A stretch of 35,260 nt of DNA, from positions 1-35,260 of the forward strand of contig JAQYBZ010000033.1 in NCBI GenBank assembly GCA_029003235.1. Reading direction: 5' to 3'. Made by a program: the position numbers and the translations under genes. Shown here in pieces: positions 26,450-35,260 of the stretch (the first letter of the stretch is position 1; every line of letters begins with the position of its first letter). The notes beneath the pieces were generated by a model. It was not told the DNA's origin. It saw only the letters and a program-made list of their open reading frames with translations, and made no database searches. This DNA is from Bacillota bacterium. Its GTDB lineage: Bacteria > Bacillota > Clostridia > Oscillospirales > Oscillospiraceae.

Positions 26450-26461
26450 GGAGGAGACAAG

Positions 26462-26902
26462 ATGGAACTTCATGAACTTGCTCCCGTTATGGGTTCTACC
26501 CAGGTTGGTAAGCGCAAGGGCCGCGGCTGCGGCACCGGCAACGGCAAAACCGCCGGCCGTGGACACAAGGGTCAGAAGGCTCGCTCCGGCGGCAAGGTCC
26601 GTGTGGGCTTTGAAGGCGGCCAGATGCCTCTGGCACGCCGTATCCCCAAGCGCGGTTTCAACAACATCTTTGCAAAGCCTCTGACTGCTGTCAATGTGTC
26701 GGCTCTGAATGTATTCGATGACGGCGCCGTAGTCGACGCTGCCGCCCTCATCGAAAAGGGCGTGATCGCAAACTGCAAGTACGGCCTGAAGGTCATCGCC
26801 AATGGCGATCTGACCAAAAAACTTACCGTAAAGGCGGCTGCGTTCTCCGAATCTGCTAAAGCGAAGATTGAACAAGCAGGTGGAAAGGCAGAGGTGGTGT
26901 AA
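26462..26902 (+). CDS. rplO: 50S ribosomal protein L15
   Basis: '[44 protein letters not shown]'. Confidence 0.98.
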   Translation: MELHELAPVMGSTQVGKRKGRGCGTGNGKTAGRGHKGQKARSGGKVRVGFEGGQMPLARRIPKRGFNNIFAKPLTAVNVSALNVFDDGAVVDAAALIEKGVIANCKYGLKVIANGDLTKKLTVKAAAFSESAKAKIEQAGGKAEVV

Positions 26903-28177
26903 GTGTTTACTACCATCCGGAATGCATGGAAGATCAAGGAACTTAGAAATAAGATCCTCTTCACTCTGTTAATCGTTCTGCTGTACCGAATCGGCAACGT
27001 GATTTATGTCCCGTTTGCCAATGTGGAAGCGTTCACGGCGATTTTCCAGCAGTCTCTGTCCAATACGGTGCTGGGACTTTACAATGCAATGTCCGGCTCT
27101 GCTTTCTCAAGAGCGACCATTTTTGCTCTGAGCATTCAGCCCTATATCAACGCATCCATCATCATTCAGCTTCTCACCATCGCCATTCCGCCTCTGGAAC
27201 GGCTGTCCAAAGAGGGCGAGGAAGGCCGCAAGAAGCTGGCCTCCATCACCCGCTACACCACCGTGGGTCTGGGCATCCTGATGGGTGTTGCCTACTGGGT
27301 CATGCTCAACAGCTATGGTGCGCTGTACCGTGCTGACTTCTTCTCCGCTGTTGTGGTCGTGCTGTCCTTCGCAGCCGGCTCTGCAATGGTGATGTGGTTG
27401 GGTGAGCAGATTACCGAACGCGGTATCGGCAACGGCATTTCCATCATCCTGTTTGCAAACATCATTTCCAGAATCCCGTCCATGGTCAACACCCTGTACA
27501 CCAACATCGCCGGCGATCTTTCCCAGTGGTGGACGGCAGTGGTCGTGCTGGTAGGCATGCTGGCGCTCATCGGCTTCATCGTCTTCATTACCCAGGCCGA
27601 GCGTCGTATCCCCGTGTCCTACGCCAAGCGTGTGGTCGGACGGAAGGTCTATGGCGGACAGAACACGCACCTGCCCATTAAGGTCAACATGAGCGGCGTT
27701 CTGCCTGTCATCTTCGCCCAGTCCGTGGCCACCCTGCCCGCCACCTTCGCCACCTTCTTCGGCAAGACCAGCGGCTGGTGGTACAACAACGTCTTCAGCA
27801 CGACTTCCGCAGTTTACATCGTTTGCTACGTCCTGCTGATCATCGCTTTCAGCTACTTCTACGCCACGGTGCAGTACAATCCTGTGGAGATTGCCAACAA
27901 TCTGCGCAAAAACGGCGGCTTCATTCCGGGCTATCGTCCCGGCAAGCCCACTTCGGACTTTATTGCCCGCGTGATTAACAAGATCACCCTCTTTGGCGCC
28001 ATCTATCTGGGCATTGTGGCTGTCCTGCCCATCCTGGCTGGCATCCTGATCCCCTCCGTCGAATCTCTGGCCATCGGCGGTACTTCCGTCATCATCGTGG
28101 TCGGCGTTGCGCTGGAGACGGTGCAGGCCATCGAGGCGCAGATGCTTATGCGTCATTACAAGGGCTTTTTGGAGTAA
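26903..28177 (+). CDS. secY: Preprotein translocase subunit SecY (GTG start)
   Basis: 'MFTTIRNAWKIKELRNKILFTLLIVLLYRIGNVIYVP...RRIPVSYAKRVVGRKVYGGQNTHLPIKVN'. Confidence 0.98.
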   Translation: MFTTIRNAWKIKELRNKILFTLLIVLLYRIGNVIYVPFANVEAFTAIFQQSLSNTVLGLYNAMSGSAFSRATIFALSIQPYINASIIIQLLTIAIPPLERLSKEGEEGRKKLASITRYTTVGLGILMGVAYWVMLNSYGALYRADFFSAVVVVLSFAAGSAMVMWLGEQITERGIGNGISIILFANIISRIPSMVNTLYTNIAGDLSQWWTAVVVLVGMLALIGFIVFITQAERRIPVSYAKRVVGRKVYGGQNTHLPIKVNMSGVLPVIFAQSVATLPATFATFFGKTSGWWYNNVFSTTSAVYIVCYVLLIIAFSYFYATVQYNPVEIANNLRKNGGFIPGYRPGKPTSDFIARVINKITLFGAIYLGIVAVLPILAGILIPSVESLAIGGTSVIIVVGVALETVQAIEAQMLMRHYKGFLE

Positions 28178-28192
28178 TCGGAGGAACAGTTT

Positions 28193-28831
28193 ATGAAGCT
28201 GATTCTTTTGGGTGCTCCGGGCGCCGGCAAGGGAACCCAGGCCGAGATCATTGCTGCAAAGCTCCGGATCCCGACCATCTCCACCGGCAACATTCTCCGC
28301 GAAGCCATTCGCAACGAAACACAGACCGGCCTGGAGGCCAAACGGTACATGGACGGCGGTATGCTCGTTCCCGACGATGTCATTCTTGGCATCGTCGCGG
28401 AACGGGTCGCCCGGGAAGACTGCAAAAACGGTTTTATTCTGGACGGCGTGCCCCGCACCATTGCCCAGGCGCAGGCGCTGGAGGACAAAGGCGTCTGCAT
28501 GGACTGTGTTTTATCCATTGAGATTGACGATGCAGTGATTGAGCGCCGGATGACCGGCCGCAGAGTCTGCGCAAGCTGCGGCGCCAGCTATCATGTCACT
28601 GCACACCCGCCCAGAGCGGGGGGCGTCTGCGACGCCTGTGGCGGCGAGCTGATCATCCGGAAGGATGATGCGCCCGACACCGTGCGTCAGCGGCTGAAGG
28701 TCTTCCATGAGCAGACCGAGGCTTTGAAAGGCTTTTATGAAAAGCTGGGAAAGCTGAAGCTCATCAACGGAGACCAGCCCATTGAAGCAGTCACCCGGGA
28801 CGTTCTGGCGGCATTGGAGATTGCACAATGA
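28193..28831 (+). CDS. adk: Adenylate kinase with Zn-type LID
   Basis: 'MKLILLGAPGAGKGTQAEIIA', 'GFILDGVPRTIAQAQAL', LID with CASCGASYH...CDACGG. Confidence 0.97.
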   Translation: MKLILLGAPGAGKGTQAEIIAAKLRIPTISTGNILREAIRNETQTGLEAKRYMDGGMLVPDDVILGIVAERVAREDCKNGFILDGVPRTIAQAQALEDKGVCMDCVLSIEIDDAVIERRMTGRRVCASCGASYHVTAHPPRAGGVCDACGGELIIRKDDAPDTVRQRLKVFHEQTEALKGFYEKLGKLKLINGDQPIEAVTRDVLAALEIAQ

Positions 28832-29589
28832 TCTCTATCAAAACAAAAAGCGAACTGGAGATAATGCGTAAGGCCTGTAAAATTACCGCGGCAGCCCGTG
28901 CCTTGGCAGGGGAAATGGTAAGACCCGGCATTACCACCAGAGAAATCGATAAAGCCGTACACGACTTTATTCTTTCGCAGGGCGCAACCCCCTCCTTTCT
29001 GCATTACCAGGGCTACCCTGCCAGCGCCTGCATTTCCGTCAACGATACGATCATCCACGGGATTCCCGGCGGACGCGTCCTGAAAGAGGGCGACATTGTT
29101 TCTGTTGACGTAGGCGCCTATTGGGGCGGCTTCCATGGAGACTGCGCCGCAACCTTCGCCTGCGGGGAGATTTCACCTGCGGCACAGAAGCTCATCGACG
29201 TCACGAGACAGAGCTTTTTCGAGGGCATACAATTCGCGCGTCAGGGAAACAGAATTTCCGACATCTCCCGGGGAGTACAATCCTATGTGGAGGCCAACGG
29301 CTTTTCTGTGGTGCGTGCCTTTGTGGGACACGGTGTTGGAACCCACATGCACGAAGAGCCCGAGGTGCCGAATTACGTTGACCCCCGTAGAGGGCCGGGC
29401 CCCCGGCTGTTCCGTAACATGACCATTGCGGTGGAACCCATGGTCAACGCCGGAACCTGTGATTGCAGGATCCTCGGTGATGGCTGGACCACTGTTACAG
29501 CCGACGGAAAGCTGTCCGCCCACTACGAAAATACTGTGCTCATTACAGACGGCGAGCCGGAAATCCTCACCGTCACCGAGGGGCTCTAG
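28828..29589 (+). CDS. map: Type I methionine aminopeptidase
   Basis: 'MISIKTKSELEIMRKACKI...SVNDTIIHGIPGGRVLKEGDIVSVDVGAYWGGFHGDCAATFACGE'. Confidence 0.97.
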   Translation: MISIKTKSELEIMRKACKITAAARALAGEMVRPGITTREIDKAVHDFILSQGATPSFLHYQGYPASACISVNDTIIHGIPGGRVLKEGDIVSVDVGAYWGGFHGDCAATFACGEISPAAQKLIDVTRQSFFEGIQFARQGNRISDISRGVQSYVEANGFSVVRAFVGHGVGTHMHEEPEVPNYVDPRRGPGPRLFRNMTIAVEPMVNAGTCDCRILGDGWTTVTADGKLSAHYENTVLITDGEPEILTVTEGL

Positions 29590-29590
29590 T

Positions 29591-29881
29591 ATGGAACTAT
29601 CCAAATCGGACATTATTCTTTCCATAGCCGGACGGGATAAGGGAAAACTGTTCTATGTGATCGGAACGGAAGGTGCGTACGTCCTTATCGCCAACGGCAA
29701 GGAAAGAAAGCTGGAACATCCAAAACGCAAAAAGCTGAAACATGTTCGCAGAGTCGCTCGGATTGATTCCCGAGTCGCCGAGAAGATCGCAAACGGCGAC
29801 AAAGTACTCAATAGCGAATTACGAAGGGATCTGGCCGCATTCAGCCAGAGTTACCAGTGTCAAAACCAAGGAGGGAAGTAA
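29591..29881 (+). CDS. KOW (L14e-like) domain RNA-binding protein
   Basis: '[52 protein letters not shown]'; position between map and infA as in many Clostridia. Confidence 0.85.
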   Translation: MELSKSDIILSIAGRDKGKLFYVIGTEGAYVLIANGKERKLEHPKRKKLKHVRRVARIDSRVAEKIANGDKVLNSELRRDLAAFSQSYQCQNQGGK

Positions 29882-29883
29882 AC

Positions 29884-30102
29884 TTGGCCAAAGACGATGT
29901 AATCGAACTTGAGGGCATCGTAACCGATGCATTGCCGAATGCAACGTTCTCCGTGGACATCGGCGGAGGGCACACCATTCTGGCACACATTTCCGGCAAG
30001 CTCAGAATGAACTATATCAAGATCTTGCCCGGTGACAAGGTGACAGTCCAGATGTCACCGTATGACCTGACGTTGGGTCGTATCACATGGAGAAGTAAAT
30101 AG
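29884..30102 (+). CDS. infA: Translation initiation factor IF-1 (TTG start)
   Basis: '[72 protein letters not shown]'. Confidence 0.97.
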   Translation: MAKDDVIELEGIVTDALPNATFSVDIGGGHTILAHISGKLRMNYIKILPGDKVTVQMSPYDLTLGRITWRSK

Positions 30103-30132
30103 AGACACAGTCTCAAATGGAGGTTAAACAGT

Positions 30133-30246
30133 ATGAAGGTAAGACCGTCCGTAAAGCCCATGTGCGAAAAATGCAAAGTCATCAAGCGCAAGGGCCGCGT
30201 AATGGTAATTTGTGAAAATCCCAAGCACAAGCAGAGACAAGGTTAA
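30133..30246 (+). CDS. rpmJ: 50S ribosomal protein L36 (37 aa; absent from the ORF track)
   Basis: Own translation: [40 protein letters not shown] ggaggt upstream. Confidence 0.97.
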   Translation: MKVRPSVKPMCEKCKVIKRKGRVMVICENPKHKQRQG

Positions 30247-30266
30247 TAGGAGGTGCTGAATAAAGA

Positions 30267-30635
30267 ATGGCACGTATTGCTGGTATTGACCTGCCCCGTG
30301 AAAAGAGAGTCGAAATTGGTTTGACTTATATCTACGGCATTGGCAGAAAGAGCGCAAATGACATCCTTGCAGCAGCCGGGATCGATCCCGACACCCGCGT
30401 GAAGGACCTGACCGAGAGCCAGGAAGCCGCGCTGCGTGAAGTCATCGACAAGAACTACACCATCGAAGGTGATCTCCGCCGCGAGGTCGCTATGAACATC
30501 AAGCGGCTGACTGAGATCGGCTGCTACCGTGGCGTCCGCCACAGAAGAGGTCTTCCCGTCCGCGGTCAGAGAACCAAGACCAACGCCCGTACCCGCAAGG
30601 GTCCGAAGAAGACCATCGCCAATAAGAAGAAGTAA
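30267..30635 (+). CDS. rpsM: 30S ribosomal protein S13
   Basis: '[34 protein letters not shown]'. Confidence 0.98.
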   Translation: MARIAGIDLPREKRVEIGLTYIYGIGRKSANDILAAAGIDPDTRVKDLTESQEAALREVIDKNYTIEGDLRREVAMNIKRLTEIGCYRGVRHRRGLPVRGQRTKTNARTRKGPKKTIANKKK

Positions 30636-30648
30636 GGAGGGATATTGA

Positions 30649-31050
30649 ATGGCTAAGGCAAATGCAAAAAAGGTTGTTAAGCGCCGTCGTGAGCGCAAGA
30701 ACATTGAAAAGGGCGCCGCTCATATCCGCTCCTCTTTCAACAACACCATGGTCACCATTACAGACCTCAACGGCAACGCACTGTCCTGGGCGTCCTCCGG
30801 CGGTCTGGGCTTCCGCGGAAGCAGAAAGTCCACCCCCTATGCCGCGCAGATGTGCGCTGAGACTGCCGCCAAGGCAGCCATCGAGAGCTGCGGGCTGAAG
30901 ACCGTCGAAGTTTACGTCAAGGGCCCCGGCCAGGGACGTGAAGCGGCAATCCGGGCACTGCAGTCCGCAGGTCTGGAAGTCGTATCCATCAAGGACGTCA
31001 CCCCCATTCCCCACAATGGCTGCCGTCCCCCCAAGAGACGCCGCGTCTAA
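30649..31050 (+). CDS. rpsK: 30S ribosomal protein S11
   Basis: '[46 protein letters not shown]'. Confidence 0.98.
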   Translation: MAKANAKKVVKRRRERKNIEKGAAHIRSSFNNTMVTITDLNGNALSWASSGGLGFRGSRKSTPYAAQMCAETAAKAAIESCGLKTVEVYVKGPGQGREAAIRALQSAGLEVVSIKDVTPIPHNGCRPPKRRRV

Positions 31051-31071
31051 TCAGTAAGGAGGAATTATCAA

Positions 31072-31668
31072 ATGGCAAAGAATACACAGCCTGTCCTCAA
31101 GCGCTGCAGAACGCTGGGCGTTTCCCCTGCAGTGATGGGTTATTCCAAGACTTCCAAGAAGAACCCCGGCGGACAGAGAAGAGCGAAAAAGTCCGAATAT
31201 GCCACCCAGTTGACCGAGAAGCAGAAGGTCAAGTTCGTCTATGGCATTCTGGAAAAGCAGTTCCGCGCATATTACGAGAAGGCTTCCCGGGCAGAAGGCA
31301 ACACCGGCGAAGTCCTGCTGAGTCTCATTGAGCGCAGACTTGACAACGTGGTTTACCGCCTTGGTTTTGCTGCCACCCGCCGCGAGGCAAGACAGCTTGT
31401 GAACCATGGCCACTACACGGTCAACGGCAAGCGCGTCAACATCCCCTCCTATATGGTCAAGGTGGATGATGTGATCGCCGTCTGCGAGAAGAGCTGCCAG
31501 AACAACCGTTTCAAGAAGCTGAAAGAGGACGACGCCTTTGTCGCCACCCCCAAGTGGCTGGATCGTGACAAGAATACCCTTCAGGGCAAGGTCGTTGCAC
31601 TGCCGGCAAGAGAAGACATCGACTTCGAGATCGCCGAACACCTGATCGTCGAGTTGTACTCCAAGTAA
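31072..31668 (+). CDS. rpsD: 30S ribosomal protein S4
   Basis: '[35 protein letters not shown]...[39 protein letters not shown]'. Confidence 0.98.
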   Translation: MAKNTQPVLKRCRTLGVSPAVMGYSKTSKKNPGGQRRAKKSEYATQLTEKQKVKFVYGILEKQFRAYYEKASRAEGNTGEVLLSLIERRLDNVVYRLGFAATRREARQLVNHGHYTVNGKRVNIPSYMVKVDDVIAVCEKSCQNNRFKKLKEDDAFVATPKWLDRDKNTLQGKVVALPAREDIDFEIAEHLIVELYSK

Positions 31669-31748
31669 TACGCTTCCCTCGTCTATTGGTAAGCTGAAAC
31701 TGACCGCAATGCGAATGGTTCGCAGAATATTAAGGAGGGTAACTATTA

Positions 31749-32711
31749 ATGGTAGAAATTGAAAAGCCGCGTATTGAGTGTATCGACTCTCCTGAGGATA
31801 GCTCCTATGGCAAATATATCGTTGAGCCGTTGGAAAGAGGTTACGGTACTACCCTTGGCAACTCTCTGAGACGGATCCTTCTGTCCTCTCTGCCCGGCAC
31901 CGCCGCCACATCCATCAAGATTGCCGGCGTCCAGCACGAATTTTCCACCATCCCCGGTGTGAAAGAAGACGTGACAGAGATCGTTCTGAACATCAAGAGG
32001 ATCATTGCCAGACTGCACTGTGACGAAATCAAGACGGTTTACATTGATGCTGCTGGAGAATGTGAGGTAACAGCCGGTGACATCAAGGCCGACGCCGATG
32101 TGGAGATCCTGAATCCGGAGCTGCACATCTGCACCCTTGGTCCCGATGCTTCCTTGAATATGGAGATCACACTGAGCCATGGCAGAGGCTACGTCCCGGC
32201 GGATCGGAACAAGACGCCCAATATGCCCATCGGCGTGATAGCCATCGATTCCATCTATACACCGGTCTATAAAGTCAATTATACGGTGGAAAACACCCGT
32301 GTAGGCAATATGACCGACTACGACAAACTGACCCTTGAGGTCTGGACTGACCGCACCATCTCCGCGAGAGACGCGGTTTCTCTGGGCGCAAAGATCCTGA
32401 CGGATCATCTGGCGCTGTTCACCGATCTGAGTGAAGCCGTTGCCAGCAAATCCACCGTTGTGGAGCACGCAAGCGACTCCCGCAACAAGATGCTGGATTT
32501 GACCATCGAGGAGTTGGATCTGTCTGTCAGAAGCTTTAACTGCCTGAAACGTGCAAACATCAACACCGTGGCCGATCTGATCGCCAAGACAGAAGAGGAC
32601 ATGATGCGTGTGCGCAACATGGGCAGAAAGTCTCTGGAAGAAGTGCAGAATAAGCTGGCGATGATGAATCTGTCTTTGGCCAGTGAGGACTCCTCAAACA
32701 ACAACAACTAA
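31749..32711 (+). CDS. rpoA: DNA-directed RNA polymerase subunit alpha
   Basis: '[13 protein letters not shown]...[31 protein letters not shown]'; C-terminal alpha-CTD '[22 protein letters not shown]'. Confidence 0.98.
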   Translation: MVEIEKPRIECIDSPEDSSYGKYIVEPLERGYGTTLGNSLRRILLSSLPGTAATSIKIAGVQHEFSTIPGVKEDVTEIVLNIKRIIARLHCDEIKTVYIDAAGECEVTAGDIKADADVEILNPELHICTLGPDASLNMEITLSHGRGYVPADRNKTPNMPIGVIAIDSIYTPVYKVNYTVENTRVGNMTDYDKLTLEVWTDRTISARDAVSLGAKILTDHLALFTDLSEAVASKSTVVEHASDSRNKMLDLTIEELDLSVRSFNCLKRANINTVADLIAKTEEDMMRVRNMGRKSLEEVQNKLAMMNLSLASEDSSNNNN

Positions 32712-32741
32712 GATAGAACCTTTTAAGAAGGAGGAAATCGA

Positions 32742-33083
32742 ATGTTCGGAACTCGGAAACTCGGCAGAACCAGTGCGCAGAGAAAGGCGATGCTTCGTCA
32801 GCTCACCACCGACCTGCTGGAGAAGGGAAAGCTGGAGACAACTTTCACGAGAGCAAAGGAAGTACAGCCTGTGGCAGAAAAGATGATCACCCTCGGCAAG
32901 AAGGGCGATCTGGCTGCCTACCGCAGAGCCTTGGCCTTCATTACCAAGGAAGATGTCGCCCATAAGCTGTTCAAGGAGATTGCTCCCAAGTACGCAGAGC
33001 GCAACGGCGGCTACACGAGAGTGACCCGCACCGGCGCACGCCGCGGCGATGCAGCAGAGATGGCTGTCATCGAGCTGGTGTAA
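32742..33083 (+). CDS. rplQ: 50S ribosomal protein L17
   Basis: '[56 protein letters not shown]'. Confidence 0.98.
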   Translation: MFGTRKLGRTSAQRKAMLRQLTTDLLEKGKLETTFTRAKEVQPVAEKMITLGKKGDLAAYRRALAFITKEDVAHKLFKEIAPKYAERNGGYTRVTRTGARRGDAAEMAVIELV

Positions 33084-33106
33084 TCCACCCTGTTACAGAA
33101 AACAGT

Positions 33107-33147
33107 CCGTGCTGAAAAAATGATTTTTCAGCACGGGCTTTATTTTT
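33107..33147 (+). terminator. Intrinsic terminator of the ribosomal protein supercluster
   Basis: CCGTGCTGAAAAA-atga-TTTTTCAGCACGG followed by gctttaTTTTT. Confidence 0.93.
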
Positions 33148-33217
33148 ACACCCTCTGTATGCCGCAGTTGGAATATTTGTATCCGTTGAGGAAACACTAG
33201 CACTGAGAGGTGATCGT

Positions 33218-33664
33218 GTGTTTCTTACAAACGAACAGTATGGCAAGCTGGTGGATAAGATGTCGCCCAAATCTCCCATGCTGAAAAACTGCTTCAATGC
33301 TTTTTGGATCGGCGGCCTGATCTGCACACTGGGACAGGCAATTCAAAACGGCCTGTGCGCGCTGGGGATGGGAAAGCCCGACGCAGGCACACTGACTTCC
33401 GTGTGTCTGGTCTTTTTGTCGGCGCTGCTCACCGGACTTTCCATCTATGACGATATTGCCAAGGTAGCCGGCGCCGGTACGCTGGTACCCATCACAGGCT
33501 TCGCCAACAGCATTGCAGCTCCGGCGGTAGAGTTTAAGGCCGAGGGCTTTGTCACGGGTCTGGCCGTAAAAATGTTCACCATTGCCGGTCCGGTGCTGGT
33601 GTACGGCACCGCTGCCAGCGTGGTGTACGGCGTACTGTATTATCTGTGGCAGCTCATCTTCTGA
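33218..33664 (+). CDS. spoVAC: Stage V sporulation protein AC
   Basis: 'KSPMLKNCFNAFWIGGLICTLGQAI...LLTGLSIYDDIAKVAGAGTLVPITGFANSIAAPAVEFKAEGFVTGLAVKMFTIAGPVLVYG'; GTG start. Confidence 0.9.
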   Translation: MFLTNEQYGKLVDKMSPKSPMLKNCFNAFWIGGLICTLGQAIQNGLCALGMGKPDAGTLTSVCLVFLSALLTGLSIYDDIAKVAGAGTLVPITGFANSIAAPAVEFKAEGFVTGLAVKMFTIAGPVLVYGTAASVVYGVLYYLWQLIF

Positions 33665-33866
33665 TTCCCGGATTCCCTTCAGCGGGCAGAAAGGCTCCAC
33701 GAGCGCATGGAAACTGCTGTAGATATTTGTTATGTCTCCACGCCGTAACAGGCTGATATGCCCGCCTGACGCCCCGTCTGGGGCGTCAGACGTCAAGGAG
33801 GAACGGGAAAGCATTCTTCCGCGGCAACGCCGTAGTTTGCAGATATATCAAATTATTGTATGATGC

Positions 33867-33947
33867 ATGATGGAGAGTTACATCCACTGCTACAACACCC
33901 GCCGGGTGCAGCGGAGCCTTGTCGCCTGCCTGCCCTTGACCGCGTAA
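33867..33947 (+). pseudogene. Remnant of IS3-family transposase (OrfB C-terminus)
   Basis: Translation MMESYIHCYNTRRVQRSLVACLPLTA* resembles the 'YIHYYNxxRxQxxL' C-terminal motif of IS3-type transposases; nothing in frame upstream. Confidence 0.55.
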
Positions 33948-34168
33948 ATAGCGGATAGCGGCCGCAGCGCAGACGCCGTCCATGAAAACGTTTTTCCACC
34001 GTCCCCTTGACGGAGTGCGGGCAATCCCACCTCGCCGGCGTCATGTTATAGATAAGGCGGCAGCGGACTATGCTGCTGCCACCTGAAAATTATTATACCT
34101 GTTTTATGCCGAATGTGGATTTTTCATAAAATCCGGTATATACCCAAACTCATTTCCAGTATCACTGA

Positions 34169-34215
34169 AAAGCTGCCGGAGTTATCACTTTTGTGAAACT
34201 CCAGCAGCTTTTTAT
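34169..34215. terminator. Bidirectional intrinsic terminator
   Basis: AGCTGC-c-GGAGTT-a-TCAC-tttt-GTGA-AACTCC-a-GCAGCT with T-runs on both strands. Confidence 0.85.
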
Positions 34216-34221
34216 AGATTC

Positions 34222-34788
34222 TCATTGCATATCAACAATATACCATTTTCCACGGATGCACATAACTGAAGCCCAATGTTCAGTTGAACTATTGCCATCA
34301 TAGCCGGATCTTTGCCAGGTAATATAAACCCGAACATGCCACAGCTCTGTTCCGGGAATCTCCTCATCGTAATAATATTCCAACTTTGCAAGTTCATCTT
34401 TCAGTTCTTTCTTGGATTCTTTCGAAGCGCTTAGAACCTCAACATCTGTAACCACATTGGTACTGGATTCGCCATCGACATAGTACAACATAAGGATTCG
34501 CATTGCAGGGTATACATACTCAGAAAGGATCTCCCTGTCATTTTCAATCCAAGCCGTTATGGCCTTGCAAGCTGCGTGCTCTGCGCACTTCTGACTATAG
34601 ACGGATAATACAAGGCCTACGCATATTACTGTCAGAATCGTCCCAAGAATGATTGGAAAAAGCAGCCTTTTCCTTTTTGGTTTTGACGTTTTTACGTTCT
34701 CGCCGACAGTTCTTTCTGTTGGAAGCATTACCCCACAATTCGGGCAAAACAAGCCTTCACTCTTTTGACCACAATTTGGGCAAAACAT
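34222..34788 (-). CDS. Zinc-ribbon domain membrane protein of unknown function
   Basis: N-terminal 'MFCPNCGQKSEGLFCPNCGVMLP' double CxxC zinc ribbon, one TM segment 'LLFPIILGTILTVICVGLVLSVY', extracytoplasmic domain. Confidence 0.75.
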   Translation of the reverse strand: MFCPNCGQKSEGLFCPNCGVMLPTERTVGENVKTSKPKRKRLLFPIILGTILTVICVGLVLSVYSQKCAEHAACKAITAWIENDREILSEYVYPAMRILMLYYVDGESSTNVVTDVEVLSASKESKKELKDELAKLEYYYDEEIPGTELWHVRVYITWQRSGYDGNSSTEHWASVMCIRGKWYIVDMQ

Positions 34789-35126
34789 AATTTTCCTCCT
34801 GTTTTTTGAACTGGTGAACTTGGCTTTGAAATCCGTTGGGATTCTACTACAAAGAGCTCACCGCTTTACTGCTCAATAAATCCACCGACATTGGGCCAAA
34901 ATTTCTTTTTATTCCGATCTTGACTTCATATCATTCGACTTTGTTGCGCATTTGCCGGCGGATAGGCCGCCCGCCCGCTCGCTGAAAAATGGGAGAAGTG
35001 TTACCGCTACAGGGCAACTGCAACCTACAAAATTCTAGCATGTTATGGGCAAAATGTAAATCATTGGCGATTCAATTTGTGAAAAATATTTTTTGCTGCA
35101 AATGTCGCAGATTTTTGAAAAAAGGG

Positions 35127-35154
35127 TTGACATCCGGCGGAAATTTGGTATAAT
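35127..35154 (+). promoter_or_regulatory. Sigma-A-type promoter of tRNA-Thr
   Basis: TTGACA-16 bp-TATAAT upstream of the tRNA. Confidence 0.8.
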
Positions 35155-35172
35155 AAACAAGCTGTTCGTGAT

Positions 35173-35248
<76 letters not shown>

Positions 35249-35260
35249 TAAAACCCTGTA

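Noticed and set aside
27107-28156. 349-aa minus-strand ORF opposite secY
   Set aside because: Asp/Gly/His-rich shadow translation with no family similarity
31704-31724. Small hairpin TGCGAA-tgg-TTCGCA upstream of rpoA as a regulatory element
   Set aside because: Short stem with a 3-nt loop; could be chance, so not reported as a finding without comparative data

Overview
This window looks like a chromosomal segment of a spore-forming gut Clostridia (Oscillospiraceae-like). That placement is an inference from gene content and codon style. From left to right it contains: (i) a partial DUF559-type gene, an intergenic palindromic repeat and a DUF4375-type gene; (ii) a minus-strand fchA-folD-DUF1576 operon whose leader carries an intrinsic terminator; (iii) a dlt-like surface-acylation operon in the order ligase, carrier protein, MBOAT, SGNH; (iv) an eight-gene aro/tyr/phe operon (aroF-tyrA-aroB-aroA-aroC-pheA-aroE/K fusion-aroQ) preceded by a 19-aa Tyr/Phe-rich leader peptide with mutually exclusive antiterminator and terminator; (v) the full S10-spc-alpha ribosomal protein supercluster (rpsJ to rplQ, with secY, adk, map, a KOW protein, infA, rpmJ and rpoA); (vi) spoVAC followed by an IS3-like transposase remnant, a zinc-ribbon membrane protein and tRNA-Thr(GGT). 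The two strongest non-coding findings are the classical ribosome-stalling attenuator for aromatic amino acids, and an RNA element just upstream of rpsH (S8) that copies the S8-binding core of 16S rRNA helix 21 (AAGUCAGA...UCUGAUACU). Other leads are a structured S10 leader with a terminator, a structured rpsJ-rplC spacer, the fchA leader terminator, and sequence signs that the dlt-like system may not be a standard D-alanylation system.
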